A DNA stretch of 64,000 nt from F1-60-MAGs027 sp044344715 (GTDB lineage: Bacteria; Actinomycetota; Acidimicrobiia; Acidimicrobiales; Ilumatobacteraceae): the NCBI GenBank assembly GCA_044344715.1, contig JBIJCI010000002.1:53823-117822 (forward strand). Direction: 5' to 3'. Positions 50,581 through 59,308 of this stretch are shown here, piece after piece (the stretch's first letter is position 1; each line of letters begins with the position of its first letter). The notes under the pieces were generated by a model. The model did no database searches, was not told the DNA's origin, and saw only the letters and a program-made list of their open reading frames with translations. The translations under genes were made by a program, and so were the position numbers.

Positions 50581-51446
50581 TTCTTGTTCACGAGACGGAT
50601 GAGACCTTCCTGCACCACCGAGACGACGAGGTCGCCGTCGCGCGTGAAGATCGCGCCACCCGCCAACCCCCGGGCATTCGACGTGGACAGGGACGTCTGG
50701 TCGTAGAGCAACCATTCGTCGGCCTTGAAGGAGCGGTGGAACCACATGGCGTGGTCGAGGCTCGCCATCTGTACCTTGCCGTCGGTCCAGCCGATGCCGT
50801 GCGGCAGGAGTGCCGTGTCGAGCAGGGTCATGTCGCTGGCGTAGGTGACGATGCAGGTGTGCAGTACGTGGTCGGCTGGAAGCGTGCCGTCGGCCCGCAT
50901 CCACACACGCTGTCCGAGTCGGGGATGGTTCTCCCGCGAGAACGGGTCGGCGTCGACGTAGCGGATGTCGATCGGCCTCGGTCGGTCGTACCATTCGCCG
51001 AGCTGTTCCTTGTACGGCGCCATCCGTGTCTTGAAGTCGGGGAGCGAATCGGGATCCGGAACGTCGGTCGGCATCCTCACCTGGTAATCGAGCCCCGGTT
51101 CCTCGGTGTGGAAACTCGCCTGCAGGTTGAAGATGACCTGGCCGTGCTGGATGGCGACGACGCGGCGCGTCGAGAAACTCTTGCCGTCGCGGAGACGATC
51201 GACCTCGTAGAGGATCGGAACGGTGGGGTCGCCGGGGCGCAGGAAGTAGGCGTGCAACGAGTGCACGCTCCGGTTACCGAGGTCGATGGTGCGCGCCGCA
51301 GCTACGAGGGCCTGACCGGCGACCTGGCCGCCGAACACGCGTTGGCGATTCTCGTCGGGGCTGCGACCGCGGAAGATGTTGACCTCGATCGGCTCGACGT
51401 CGAGCAGCGCGACGAGGTCGTGCAGTGGCTGTTGCGCGTTCGGCAC
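50577..51446 (-). CDS. tesB: Acyl-CoA thioesterase II
   Basis: 289 residues, double hotdog fold. N-terminal hotdog with FGGQVAGQALVAA and SLHAYFLRPGD; C-terminal hotdog with DMTLLDTALLPHG and SLDHAMWFHRSF carrying the TesB catalytic Asp. Hydrolyses medium- and long-chain acyl-CoA. GTG at 51446 begins the family-typical VPNAQQPLHDLV; GGAGGG abuts it and CAACAT lies 6 nt upstream. Coupled to crtZ, perhaps supplying or controlling acyl pools. Confidence 0.92.
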   Translation of the reverse strand: MPNAQQPLHDLVALLDVEPIEVNIFRGRSPDENRQRVFGGQVAGQALVAAARTIDLGNRSVHSLHAYFLRPGDPTVPILYEVDRLRDGKSFSTRRVVAIQHGQVIFNLQASFHTEEPGLDYQVRMPTDVPDPDSLPDFKTRMAPYKEQLGEWYDRPRPIDIRYVDADPFSRENHPRLGQRVWMRADGTLPADHVLHTCIVTYASDMTLLDTALLPHGIGWTDGKVQMASLDHAMWFHRSFKADEWLLYDQTSLSTSNARGLAGGAIFTRDGDLVVSVVQEGLIRLVNKK

Positions 51447-51494
51447 CCCTCCATGTTGGCAGAACGATGCTCGGTAGCGTTCGTCCGACTCACC

Positions 51495-52133
51495 ATGCTC
51501 GAGCCGGATCTGCGCACGATTGCACTCGAGACGAAGGGATTCATGCCCGCCGAAGAGGGCGACGCGTTGTATGCCGCGGCCGTCGACGCCTGTACCGCGG
51601 TGCCGGGCCTGCCGCTCGTCGAGGTCGGCTCGTACTGCGGGAGGTCTACGGTGTGGCTCGGTGCGGTCGCCCGGAGGTTCGGGGTCGTGCTGCACGCCGT
51701 CGACCATCACGGTGGTTCCGAGGAGAACCAACCGGGCTGGGAATGGCACGACACCTCGGTGGTGGATGCGTCGGGTCGCATCGACACGTTGCCCTTCTTC
51801 CGCGCGACGATGCGTCGGGCCGGGCTCACCGACGTGGTCGTGGAGTGCGTCGGGGATTCGCACGAGATCGGTGCACGGTGGCGTCGGCCGTTGAGTCTCT
51901 GTTTCGTCGATGGTGGTCACGGTCGCGAGATTGCGCGCGGCGACTACCTCGCCTGGTCGCAGCACGTGGCGCCGGGCGGGTCGCTGGTGATCCACGACGT
52001 CTTCGAGCATCCGTCCGACGGCGGACAGGCACCGTACGAGGAGATCTACCTGCCGGCAATCGGGTCCGGACGCTTCGTGGAGGTGTCGCGAACCGGCTCG
52101 CTGCGGGTGTTGCGGTGCGTCAGTGGTGAGTGA
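51495..52133 (+). CDS. Class I SAM-dependent methyltransferase
   Basis: 212 residues. Motif I LVEVGSYCGRSTVWLGA, then VDHHGGSEENQPG, and FVDGGHGREIARGDYLAW with the acidic post-motif region, fitting Methyltransf_24-type enzymes seen in sugar or antibiotic loci. ATG at 51495; a more upstream ATG at 51453 is in frame but would lie only 6 bp from the divergent tesB start. TAGCGT (51475-51480) is 14 nt upstream of the chosen start. Last 14 bp overlap the next gene on the minus strand. Confidence 0.8.
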   Translation: MLEPDLRTIALETKGFMPAEEGDALYAAAVDACTAVPGLPLVEVGSYCGRSTVWLGAVARRFGVVLHAVDHHGGSEENQPGWEWHDTSVVDASGRIDTLPFFRATMRRAGLTDVVVECVGDSHEIGARWRRPLSLCFVDGGHGREIARGDYLAWSQHVAPGGSLVIHDVFEHPSDGGQAPYEEIYLPAIGSGRFVEVSRTGSLRVLRCVSGE

Positions 52134-53877
52134 AGAGGCGGTGCGCCGGTGAGATCGCCATCTGGGCGTCTGCGGCGAGGATCACCGCGGCACCCGTGTA
52201 TGCGCTGACCTCGTCGGCCGGGAACGCGATCCGCTGCGGATAGACGATTCCGGTCGTGTACGAGCCGTCATCGTTGCGGTGCGGTGCGGTGAGTGCGAGC
52301 AGCTCGTGCGCCGTCCGCTGGTCGCCGATGGCGCTATGGGCGATGGCGCACTCCGCGGTCTCCGAGGCGGTGATCCACGGTTCGTCGCTCACGCAGCGGA
52401 TGCCGTGACCGGACATGTAGAACGCGTCCCAGGCATCGTTGAGCCGCAGCTTCGCTGCATCCTGCACCAGTGCGCCGGCGAGTACCGGGTAGTACCAGTC
52501 CATCGCCCAACGCTCCTTCGGTTCGAACGACGAGGGGGAGTGGTTGATCACCGCATCGATGGCGTCGGCTGCGGCGCGCCAGAGCGGTCTCGGTTCGCCC
52601 AACAGGGCGGCGACGTTGGCGGCACAGTGCAGCGAATGACGGATCGAACTACTGCCGGTGAGCAGCGAGTACGACCACGGTTCACGGTCGACCTCCTTCG
52701 CCCAGAGGATGGTGCCGTCCTTGCGCCGCATGTTGAGCACGAATCCCATCGCCCGCTCCACCATCGGCCAGAAACGCTCGACTACTGCCAGGTCGTCGGA
52801 GCACTGCCAGTGGTGCCAGATGCCGGCACCGATGTAGGCGCAGACGTTCGAGTCGAGCTTGGCTTCCTTCACCGTTCCGTCGCTCAGGTAGTAGTTGTGC
52901 CACGAGCCGTCGGCGCGCTGGGTGTTCATCAACCATTCGTAGGCGCGGCGAGCCTCCTCGTGCATCCCCATCACATCGAGGGCCATCGCGGTCTCGACGT
53001 GGTTCCACGGGTCGCAGTGGCCGTCGGCGAACCACGGGATCATGCCGTTGGGGAGTTGCAGCGAGGCGATCCACCCCGCGGTGGTTCGCAACTCGTCGAC
53101 GGTCGGTACCCGGATGCGCCCGCCGACCAGTGCCGGTGCGGCAACCGGGGTGTGCAAGGGGGCGGGCTTGCGGGCGTACACGACGTACGACTTGCCGATG
53201 ACCGGCGAGAGCACGGTATCCGCCACCCGTGTCACGCGGGGAGCCGCCATGATGTCCCACTCGAGCAGTTTCTTGTAGCGGGCGACGAGCGGATGGTCCT
53301 CGCGGGCCGGACCGACCGCGCAGCGCAGCCACCAGTACGGGGCGTGCAGACCATGCGAGCGGTGCGTCGACACGGGGTCCAAACCGTGCCGGGCGATCTT
53401 GTCGCGTAGCTCCCGTGACGTATATATACGTACGTGTCCGCCCGGCACGAACGGTGCGTGGTACTCGTCGGAGAGCATCCAGTTGATCCTCTCGGGGAAC
53501 CACGACGGCACGGTGGCCGCGAACGTCCCGCCCGGCTTCAGCACCCGGGCCAGTTCACGCAGCGCCGCCTCGTCGTCGTGGATGTGCTCGAGGACTTCGC
53601 TCGTCACCACGCACTCGAACGACGCATCGGCGAACGGGAGCCGGGTCGCATCACCGCGGATCGCCCCGCCGAATCGCGCGACGTCTATCTCACCGGCCAT
53701 CGCCATCGCCGCGAATGTGTTCCGGGTGGCCGTCACCTCGTCGTGCCCGTAGTCGAGCGCCACCACCGTGGCGCCGCGCCGCGCAGCCTCGTAGGCGTGC
53801 CGACCGAATCCCGCACCGGCATCGAGGAAGAGCGTGCCCTCGGAGATGGGCAGACGGTCGAATCGGATGGTCAACAT
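52120..53877 (-). CDS. Methyltransferase fused to an alpha/alpha-toroid (prenyltransferase-like) domain
   Basis: 585 residues. Residues 1-240 form a SAM methyltransferase (FLDAGAGFGRHAYEAA, VVTSEVLEHIHDDEAALREL, LKPGGTF). After a linker, residues 260-585 form a helical repeat domain (TAGWIASLQLPNGMIPWFAD, HVETAMALDVMGMHEEARRA, RRAYEWLMNTQRADGSWHNY) of the squalene-cyclase/prenyltransferase toroid type; similar folds are also six-hairpin glycosidases. ATG at 53877, 13 nt after the GT4 stop, so the two are cotranscribed. A modified sugar- or lipid-linked product is likely; chemistry unknown. Confidence 0.82.
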   Translation of the reverse strand: MLTIRFDRLPISEGTLFLDAGAGFGRHAYEAARRGATVVALDYGHDEVTATRNTFAAMAMAGEIDVARFGGAIRGDATRLPFADASFECVVTSEVLEHIHDDEAALRELARVLKPGGTFAATVPSWFPERINWMLSDEYHAPFVPGGHVRIYTSRELRDKIARHGLDPVSTHRSHGLHAPYWWLRCAVGPAREDHPLVARYKKLLEWDIMAAPRVTRVADTVLSPVIGKSYVVYARKPAPLHTPVAAPALVGGRIRVPTVDELRTTAGWIASLQLPNGMIPWFADGHCDPWNHVETAMALDVMGMHEEARRAYEWLMNTQRADGSWHNYYLSDGTVKEAKLDSNVCAYIGAGIWHHWQCSDDLAVVERFWPMVERAMGFVLNMRRKDGTILWAKEVDREPWSYSLLTGSSSIRHSLHCAANVAALLGEPRPLWRAAADAIDAVINHSPSSFEPKERWAMDWYYPVLAGALVQDAAKLRLNDAWDAFYMSGHGIRCVSDEPWITASETAECAIAHSAIGDQRTAHELLALTAPHRNDDGSYTTGIVYPQRIAFPADEVSAYTGAAVILAADAQMAISPAHRLFTHH

Positions 53878-53890
53878 CGTGCGCGACCGC

Positions 53891-55213
53891 CTACGAGCGG
53901 TGCTGCTCCAGTCGGCGACGGATCTTCGGCAGGTTGTGCGGCATCGCGAGAACCTCGCGGTACTGGTCGACCGTGAGTGATGCGCAGTGGCGCCACGACC
54001 AACGCTCGACGACGCGCCGACGGCCGGCCTCACCGATCCGCGTGCGAAGCGACTCGTCGTCCAGACCCCGACGGATCGCCGCGGCGAGTGCCCCTGCATC
54101 CGCGGGCGGGCAGGCGAGCACGGTCTCGCCGTCACGACCGGTGACCTCGGGGAGGGCACCGCCCGTCGTTGCGACGAGACAGATCCCCGTGCTCATCGCC
54201 TCGATCGATGGGAGACTGAAGCCCTCGTACAGGCTCGGTACGACGGCGAGCGTGCTCTCGGCGTAGAGCTCGACGATCCGCTCGTCGCTCACGCCGGAAA
54301 CGTAGGTGATGCAGTCGCGCAACCCGAGCGACTCGATGAGGTCGGCACTCGCACCGGCACGTGGCTTGCCGATGATCGTCAGGTGGATGTCGCGCTCCGT
54401 GCGCAGTTTGGCGACCGCTTCGAGCAGGTAGGAGAGGCCCTTCAGTGCCACGTCGGCCGATGCGGTGGTGACGAGGTGGTACGGCTTGCGCCCGACCGAC
54501 GGCAACGGTTTGAAGAGGTCGGGATCGACACCGACCGGTACCAGTCGCATGCGATCGAGCGATACACCCATGTCGGTGTGGATGTCGTTGATCGAGTTCT
54601 CGCTGACCACGACGATGCGCGGGAGGCGGCTTGCCACCTTGCCCTGCATCTTGACGAAGGAGTACCAGCGGGAGATCCCGAAGCGTTTCCACAACGTCTT
54701 CGTGTGCTGCATCTCGAGCTTGCGGTCCTTGGTGATCGGATGGTGCAGCGTGACGATCGTCGGGATGATCTTCTCGATCGCCAGGATGTGCTTGCCGAGG
54801 CACTGGTTGTCGTGCACGAGGTCGAAGTCCGTGGTCCGCTCGCGCAGGGCCCGGTACGCACGCAGGCTGAACGTGAGCGGCTCGGCGAACGTGCCCTTCA
54901 GGAAGTAGAGCGCCTCGAGGGCGTTGGGCCAGTCGTTGAGCTCCCAGTAGGCGGGAAAACGACCGGGGTACTGGTCGTTGAAGATGTCGAGGCTCGGCAA
55001 CTTGTGCAGCGTGACGCGCGGGTCCAGCACGGGGTACGGCTGTCCGCCGTACACCTCCACGTGGTGACCGAGATCGGCGAGGGCCTTGGTGAGGTGCCGT
55101 GTGTAGACACCCTGGCCGCCGACGTGGGGCTTGCCGCGGTAGGTGAGGTAGGCGAGACGCAACGGACCCTCGCGCAGTCTGTCGATTTCGCGCTGCACGT
55201 CGCGGTCCGACAT
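53891..55213 (-). CDS. GT4-family glycosyltransferase (glycogen-synthase-like)
   Basis: 440 residues, GT-B fold. N-terminal domain with RGKPHVGGQGVYTRHL (nucleotide-sugar loop) and C-terminal VVPSLYEGFSLPSIEAMSTG with the EX7E pattern of GT4. Cytoplasmic or peripheral membrane. ATG at 55213 is 8 nt after TAGCGT (55227-55222). First gene of a pair with the methyltransferase-toroid fusion; such GT4/methyltransferase/toroid sets occur in actinobacteria, to my recollection. Confidence 0.9.
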   Translation of the reverse strand: MSDRDVQREIDRLREGPLRLAYLTYRGKPHVGGQGVYTRHLTKALADLGHHVEVYGGQPYPVLDPRVTLHKLPSLDIFNDQYPGRFPAYWELNDWPNALEALYFLKGTFAEPLTFSLRAYRALRERTTDFDLVHDNQCLGKHILAIEKIIPTIVTLHHPITKDRKLEMQHTKTLWKRFGISRWYSFVKMQGKVASRLPRIVVVSENSINDIHTDMGVSLDRMRLVPVGVDPDLFKPLPSVGRKPYHLVTTASADVALKGLSYLLEAVAKLRTERDIHLTIIGKPRAGASADLIESLGLRDCITYVSGVSDERIVELYAESTLAVVPSLYEGFSLPSIEAMSTGICLVATTGGALPEVTGRDGETVLACPPADAGALAAAIRRGLDDESLRTRIGEAGRRRVVERWSWRHCASLTVDQYREVLAMPHNLPKIRRRLEQHRS

Positions 55214-55221
55214 GCGACTTG

Positions 55222-55227
55222 ACGCTA
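55222..55227 (-). promoter_or_regulatory. TAGCGT -10 of the GT4 gene
   Basis: Minus-strand TAGCGT ends 8 nt before the GT4 ATG, between that gene and the mutarotase stop. Confidence 0.5.
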
Positions 55228-55238
55228 TCGCTCCGAAC

Positions 55239-56024
55239 TTACCGGGCGATCAGTTCCATCGTTCGTTGTAGCGGGACATCCGGGGTCACGACGTGCGGTG
55301 CGAGCGTGAAGCCGTCCGGTGGACCCGATTGTGGTTCCACGCACAGTGCGTGTTCCGGCATGTCGTAGACGACCCAGTGGTCGCAGTCGCTCGTCACCTC
55401 GAGGCGCACTCCGTCGGGGAAGACGACCGTCGGTGTGCGACGCGGAAGGACGAAGCAGTCGTCCCACGGCCCCGCAGGCGGTGAAGTGCGACGGCCGGTC
55501 GGGATGTAGTCAACGTCGCGCACGTACATCTCGGCGAAGTCGATCTCCAGGGTTGCCGGGCGCACGAACCACGGATGCCATCCCACCTGCGCCGGCATCG
55601 ATGCCGACGTGTTGGTGACGGTGAGCATGCAAGTCACACGACGGTGCTCGGCGTCGACGGTGACCTCGTGCGTCACCGAGCCCCCGAAGGGCCAGCGCCG
55701 CCCGAGTGGTGTCGTCATCACCACACGTGCCGGCGATCTGTCGACGATCGTCCAGCTCCGGTCGAAGACCGTGCCGTGGATCGCGTGCCGGTCGTGGTTG
55801 ATCGGGAGCCGGTACTCCACCGCTGCGTGCGTGAAGCGCCCGTTGCGTACCCGGCCGGCGTACGGAACCATCGGATACGCACCCCACGACATCGCGGTCG
55901 CAGCGTGGGTGCGAACGACCAGTCGCTCGCGGCCGTCCACCCGCAGCGACGAGAGGCGCGCGCCGTTCAGTGCGTCGACCGAGCATCCGAACACCGGACC
56001 ACCGAGGTTGACCACTCCGCTCAC
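55239..56024 (-). CDS. Aldose 1-epimerase (mutarotase) family protein
   Basis: 261 residues of the galactose-mutarotase superfamily. AYPMVPYAGRVRNGRF contains the NxR-type substrate arginine, HAIHGTVFDRSW the first catalytic His, and QVGWHPWFVRP the second, with a Glu in CVEPQSGPPDGF. It would speed alpha/beta interconversion of hexoses, which fits the galT and sugar transport genes at 59-64 kb. GTG start at 56024 overlaps the lnt stop (GTGA). Confidence 0.9.
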   Translation of the reverse strand: MSGVVNLGGPVFGCSVDALNGARLSSLRVDGRERLVVRTHAATAMSWGAYPMVPYAGRVRNGRFTHAAVEYRLPINHDRHAIHGTVFDRSWTIVDRSPARVVMTTPLGRRWPFGGSVTHEVTVDAEHRRVTCMLTVTNTSASMPAQVGWHPWFVRPATLEIDFAEMYVRDVDYIPTGRRTSPPAGPWDDCFVLPRRTPTVVFPDGVRLEVTSDCDHWVVYDMPEHALCVEPQSGPPDGFTLAPHVVTPDVPLQRTMELIAR

Positions 56025-57562
56025 GGTGTCCGTGCCCGTTTCCGCCGAAAGATGACGATGGTGCCGATCAGCAGTGCATACGTGGTTGCATCGCCGAGCC
56101 GCGAGTAGATGGTGCGGCCGGTTCGCAGGGGAACGTCGTGGATGATCGCCGCGCGTCGCCCCATCGGAATGCGCTGAAGGACACGACCGTCGGAGTCGAC
56201 CACGAGACTGAAACCGGTCGTCGCGGCCTGCACGACGTAACGACCCGACTCGAGTGCCCGTAGCTGGGACGTGGCGACCTGTTGTTGCTGCAGGATCTCG
56301 CCCGTGTAGCTCGAGCCGTTCGTCGGATTCAGCACCACTTCACCGCCGGCGGATACCCCGTCATCCACACGACCGGAAAAGAACACCTCCCAGGAGATCG
56401 CGACGGCGAGTTCGACCGGCCGTTCATCCGCGCCCTCGACCTCGATGACCGCCCGCGACGTTCCGGCAACTGCATCGCGCGGAATTCGGCCCACCGGGGC
56501 GCCGAGTGCCTCGAGTACCGAGCGCAGCGGTACGTACTCCCCGTAGGGAACGCGCCGCACCTTGTCGTATCGGCTCACCTCGTTGCCGGTCGCGTCGACG
56601 ACGATCTGTGCGTTGGTGAAATAGTCGCCTGCGTCCTCCGTGACGCCGACCGCGAAGGGTGCGCCGATGCGCCGTACCTCGTCGACGATCCTCCCGCGCA
56701 CACGGCTCGTCGTGAAGTCGGCGACGTCGATCGCGTTCTCCGGCCAGACCACGAGGTCGATCCCGTCGTCGGCGTCGAGCAGTCGGGTGGCCTCGAAGTG
56801 CCGTTCGATCACGTCGCGGGGATTGCTGTCGATCGCCAGCACGCCTTGCGGTCCGCCCCCCTGCACCGCCGCGATTCGCATCGTTCGTCCCGTGCCCCGG
56901 CCGTGCGGGGCGATCTGCGCCACGACCTGTGCGGCAACGAGCACGCCGAGCACGATGCATGCACCCCGTCGCGACCGCCAACCGGTGTCCGATCGTCGCA
57001 GCCAGAGGTCGGCGGCGACACCGCCGAGTGCCATCATCCAGAACGAGAGCCCGAGTGGTCCGGTGACTCGCACGAGATCGGCGAGCCGTGTGTCGGCCAC
57101 CCCGAGTGCGAGGCCCGCGAGCGGTACGCCGCCGAATGGAACGACCAACCTCGCACCTTCCACCAACCCGTGCAAGGCGAGGCGAACCATGATCCGCGCG
57201 GTCGGGTCTCCGGCACCCTGCCGCGGCACCGTCCGCACCGCCACCACCGCGGCGACACCATGCATTGCCGCGAACAACGACGGAGCCACCACGAATCCGG
57301 CGGGCACCAACTGCCACATCCATCCCATGGCCGGTGCCAGCCATCCCCACGCGAAGAGTGCCGCGATCCAGAATTGCGTCCGGGTACGACGGTCGGCCCT
57401 CTCGGCCGCGACGACGTAGCAGGCAACGCCCGCGACGATCGACGGCCACCAACCGAGCGGAGGGATCCCGAGTGCGACCAGCACGCCACCGAGGAGCGAC
57501 AGCGCGTACGTCGCGGGGTGCGTTGCCGTCACGGGAGATGCGTCGACCAGACCGGGGTTCAT
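56021..57562 (-). CDS. lnt: Apolipoprotein N-acyltransferase-like protein with Ser at the Cys position
   Basis: 513 residues, about six N-terminal membrane helices plus a nitrilase domain. Catalytic Glu275 (VVWPENAI) and Lys334 (YDKVRRVPYGEY) are present, and the substrate loop PTNGSSYTGEIL is intact. At the nucleophile position the frame reads AISWEVFF, codon TCC at 56395-56393, so Ser390 replaces the usual Cys. I recall actinobacterial relatives with a similar S-[FWY]-E-V-F-F motif, so this may be a subfamily trait. Stop and start overlaps on both sides couple it to mutarotase and the M48 protease. ATG at 57562. Confidence 0.85.
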   Translation of the reverse strand: MNPGLVDASPVTATHPATYALSLLGGVLVALGIPPLGWWPSIVAGVACYVVAAERADRRTRTQFWIAALFAWGWLAPAMGWMWQLVPAGFVVAPSLFAAMHGVAAVVAVRTVPRQGAGDPTARIMVRLALHGLVEGARLVVPFGGVPLAGLALGVADTRLADLVRVTGPLGLSFWMMALGGVAADLWLRRSDTGWRSRRGACIVLGVLVAAQVVAQIAPHGRGTGRTMRIAAVQGGGPQGVLAIDSNPRDVIERHFEATRLLDADDGIDLVVWPENAIDVADFTTSRVRGRIVDEVRRIGAPFAVGVTEDAGDYFTNAQIVVDATGNEVSRYDKVRRVPYGEYVPLRSVLEALGAPVGRIPRDAVAGTSRAVIEVEGADERPVELAVAISWEVFFSGRVDDGVSAGGEVVLNPTNGSSYTGEILQQQQVATSQLRALESGRYVVQAATTGFSLVVDSDGRVLQRIPMGRRAAIIHDVPLRTGRTIYSRLGDATTYALLIGTIVIFRRKRARTP

Positions 57563-58452
57563 CGTGCACCACGGCGCGCACGTAGGTAGGCGGCCAGCTT
57601 GTTGATCCGGACCCGCATCGGGGGGTGCGATGCAAACACGCGTTCCCACACGTTGGTGCGCGATGCACCGCCGGTCGATGCCTCCCACTCGCGCATGGCC
57701 GCCAGCAGTTCGTGACCGAACCCGAGTTGCGCCGCCCGACGGTCGGCGTGGAACTCCGTCGCCCGACTCGCAGCGTTGCCGAGCGAGGTGGCGAGCGAAA
57801 CGTTGAGCATGAGCAGCCAGGACACCACGTGCAGGAATGCGGCGACGAACAGCCCGGCGGCGTGCAGCAGCGGTATCCGCCGGGCGAACGCGATCGTCGC
57901 GGCCTCGGCGACCGATCGAAGCCGCATACCCGCCCGTGAGAGGAGGGTGATCGGGAGGATCATCCACTGGGTGATCGTCAGGGACACGGTGTGCAATCCG
58001 AGGTGGTGGCTCAGTTCGTGGGCCAGCACCCCGGAGAGTTTCTCGACGTCGAGTCGGGTGATCGCGTGCGAGGAGACGATCACGAGGTGACCGCCGCATG
58101 CGAAGGCGTTCAACGAATCGGTGTCGACCACCGCCAGCACGAACCTGCGTCGTTCCAGTACGTTCCCGCGCACGATCGGAGCCCAGGCCTCCAGCAGCAC
58201 GGCGTGTTCCGCGGCGGTGGGTCGTCGTGCGCCGAGGAGGCGCATCAAGACGAACCGCTGAACGGGGCGGGAAAACAAGAGGATGAACAACGAGAAGAAG
58301 GCGGTGACGAAGAGCCGGTAGTCGACGTCACCCCACCACCCGAACGGCAGCCACAGCAGCGTCGTGGTGACCAGCCAGGCGGGAAGCAACGCCACGATTC
58401 CCGCCAATCCGGTGAGCGCCGACCAGTCGACGCCCTGCGAACGACCCACCAC
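57559..58452 (-). CDS. M48-family membrane metallopeptidase
   Basis: 297 residues. Two N-terminal membrane helices, the zinc site HELSHHLGLH (HExxH) near residue 138, and a second pair of helices followed by TEFHADRRAA with the third zinc ligand. HtpX-like quality-control protease. Start GTG at 58452, 8 nt after TAGTTT (58466-58461); ATG at 58479 overlaps the lgt start and is less likely. Stop overlaps the lnt start (ATGA). Confidence 0.88.
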   Translation of the reverse strand: MVGRSQGVDWSALTGLAGIVALLPAWLVTTTLLWLPFGWWGDVDYRLFVTAFFSLFILLFSRPVQRFVLMRLLGARRPTAAEHAVLLEAWAPIVRGNVLERRRFVLAVVDTDSLNAFACGGHLVIVSSHAITRLDVEKLSGVLAHELSHHLGLHTVSLTITQWMILPITLLSRAGMRLRSVAEAATIAFARRIPLLHAAGLFVAAFLHVVSWLLMLNVSLATSLGNAASRATEFHADRRAAQLGFGHELLAAMREWEASTGGASRTNVWERVFASHPPMRVRINKLAAYLRARRGAR

Positions 58453-58460
58453 GACGGGTG

Positions 58461-58470
58461 AAACTATCGT
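58461..58470. promoter_or_regulatory. Overlapping divergent -10 elements, M48/lgt
   Basis: AAACTATCGT contains TATCGT (58465-58470) for lgt, 7 nt from the ATG, and minus-strand TAGTTT (58466-58461) for the M48 gene, 8 nt from its GTG. The two hexamers overlap by two bases. Confidence 0.55.
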
Positions 58471-58477
58471 GGACCCC

Positions 58478-59308
58478 ATGAACTGGCTCGCGTCGCTCCC
58501 CAGTCCGTCGTCCGGATCACTCGAGCTCGGGCCGTTGCGTCTCAACGCCTACGGATTGATGATCGCACTCGGTGCCGTCGCCGCCACATGGTTGGTTGGC
58601 CGGCGGCTCGAGGCCCGCAATTGGGGAACGCGCGACGACGCGAGCAGCATCGCGATCTGGGCGGTGCCGGCCGGAGTCGTCGGCGCACGGCTCTACCACG
58701 TGGTCACCGACTGGGAGCGTTTCGACGGTCGTCTCATCGACATCCTGAAGATATGGAAGGGAGGACTCGGTATCTGGGGTGGACTCGTGGTCGGCACCAT
58801 CGTCGGGTTGTGGGTCGCACGACGGCGGGGCCTGGGTCTTGGTCGTGTCCTCACCATCGTTGCCCCGGCACTCCCGCTCGCCCAGGCAATCGGCCGGTGG
58901 GGTAACTGGTTCAACCAGGAGTTGTTCGGTCGCGCCACCACGTTGCCCTGGGGTTTGGAGATCGACGACAAGAAGCTGCCGGATGGATTCGAGCCGGGCA
59001 CCCTCTTTCACCCGACGTTCCTCTACGAGTCGCTCGGGTGCCTCGTGCTCGTCGGCGTGCTCCTGCAGATCGACCGCCGTGTTCCCCTGAAGCCGGGTCG
59101 GCTCTTTGCGGTCTACGCCGCCGGCTACGCGGTGTTGCGCTTCTTCGTCGAGGGCCTTCGAATCGACCCGGCGAAGTCGGCCGGCGGTCTGCGACTCAAC
59201 CAGTGGGTGTCGCTCGTCGTCTTCTCGGTGGCAGTCGCGTTCCTCGTAACGTCTGGATCGCGGAACAAGACGTCGAGCGCGCCGAACGGCGACAGCGCGT
59301 CTACGTAG
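58478..59308 (+). CDS. lgt: Prolipoprotein diacylglyceryl transferase
   Basis: 276 residues, seven membrane helices. GGLGIWGGLV and GRWGNWFNQELFG are the Lgt signature with the essential Arg, and RFFVEGLRIDP the C-terminal one. Attaches diacylglycerol to lipobox cysteines, the first step in lipoprotein maturation; its substrates in this window are the SIMPL protein at 4286 and the sugar-binding protein at 62419. ATG at 58478, 7 nt after TATCGT. 8-bp overlap with galT at the 3' ends. Confidence 0.95.
   Translation: MNWLASLPSPSSGSLELGPLRLNAYGLMIALGAVAATWLVGRRLEARNWGTRDDASSIAIWAVPAGVVGARLYHVVTDWERFDGRLIDILKIWKGGLGIWGGLVVGTIVGLWVARRRGLGLGRVLTIVAPALPLAQAIGRWGNWFNQELFGRATTLPWGLEIDDKKLPDGFEPGTLFHPTFLYESLGCLVLVGVLLQIDRRVPLKPGRLFAVYAAGYAVLRFFVEGLRIDPAKSAGGLRLNQWVSLVVFSVAVAFLVTSGSRNKTSSAPNGDSAST

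Noticed and set aside
57563..58099. N-terminal extension of the lnt frame
   Set aside because: Antisense-like overlap of the M48 gene on another frame; the ATGA overlap at 57559-57562 fixes the start.
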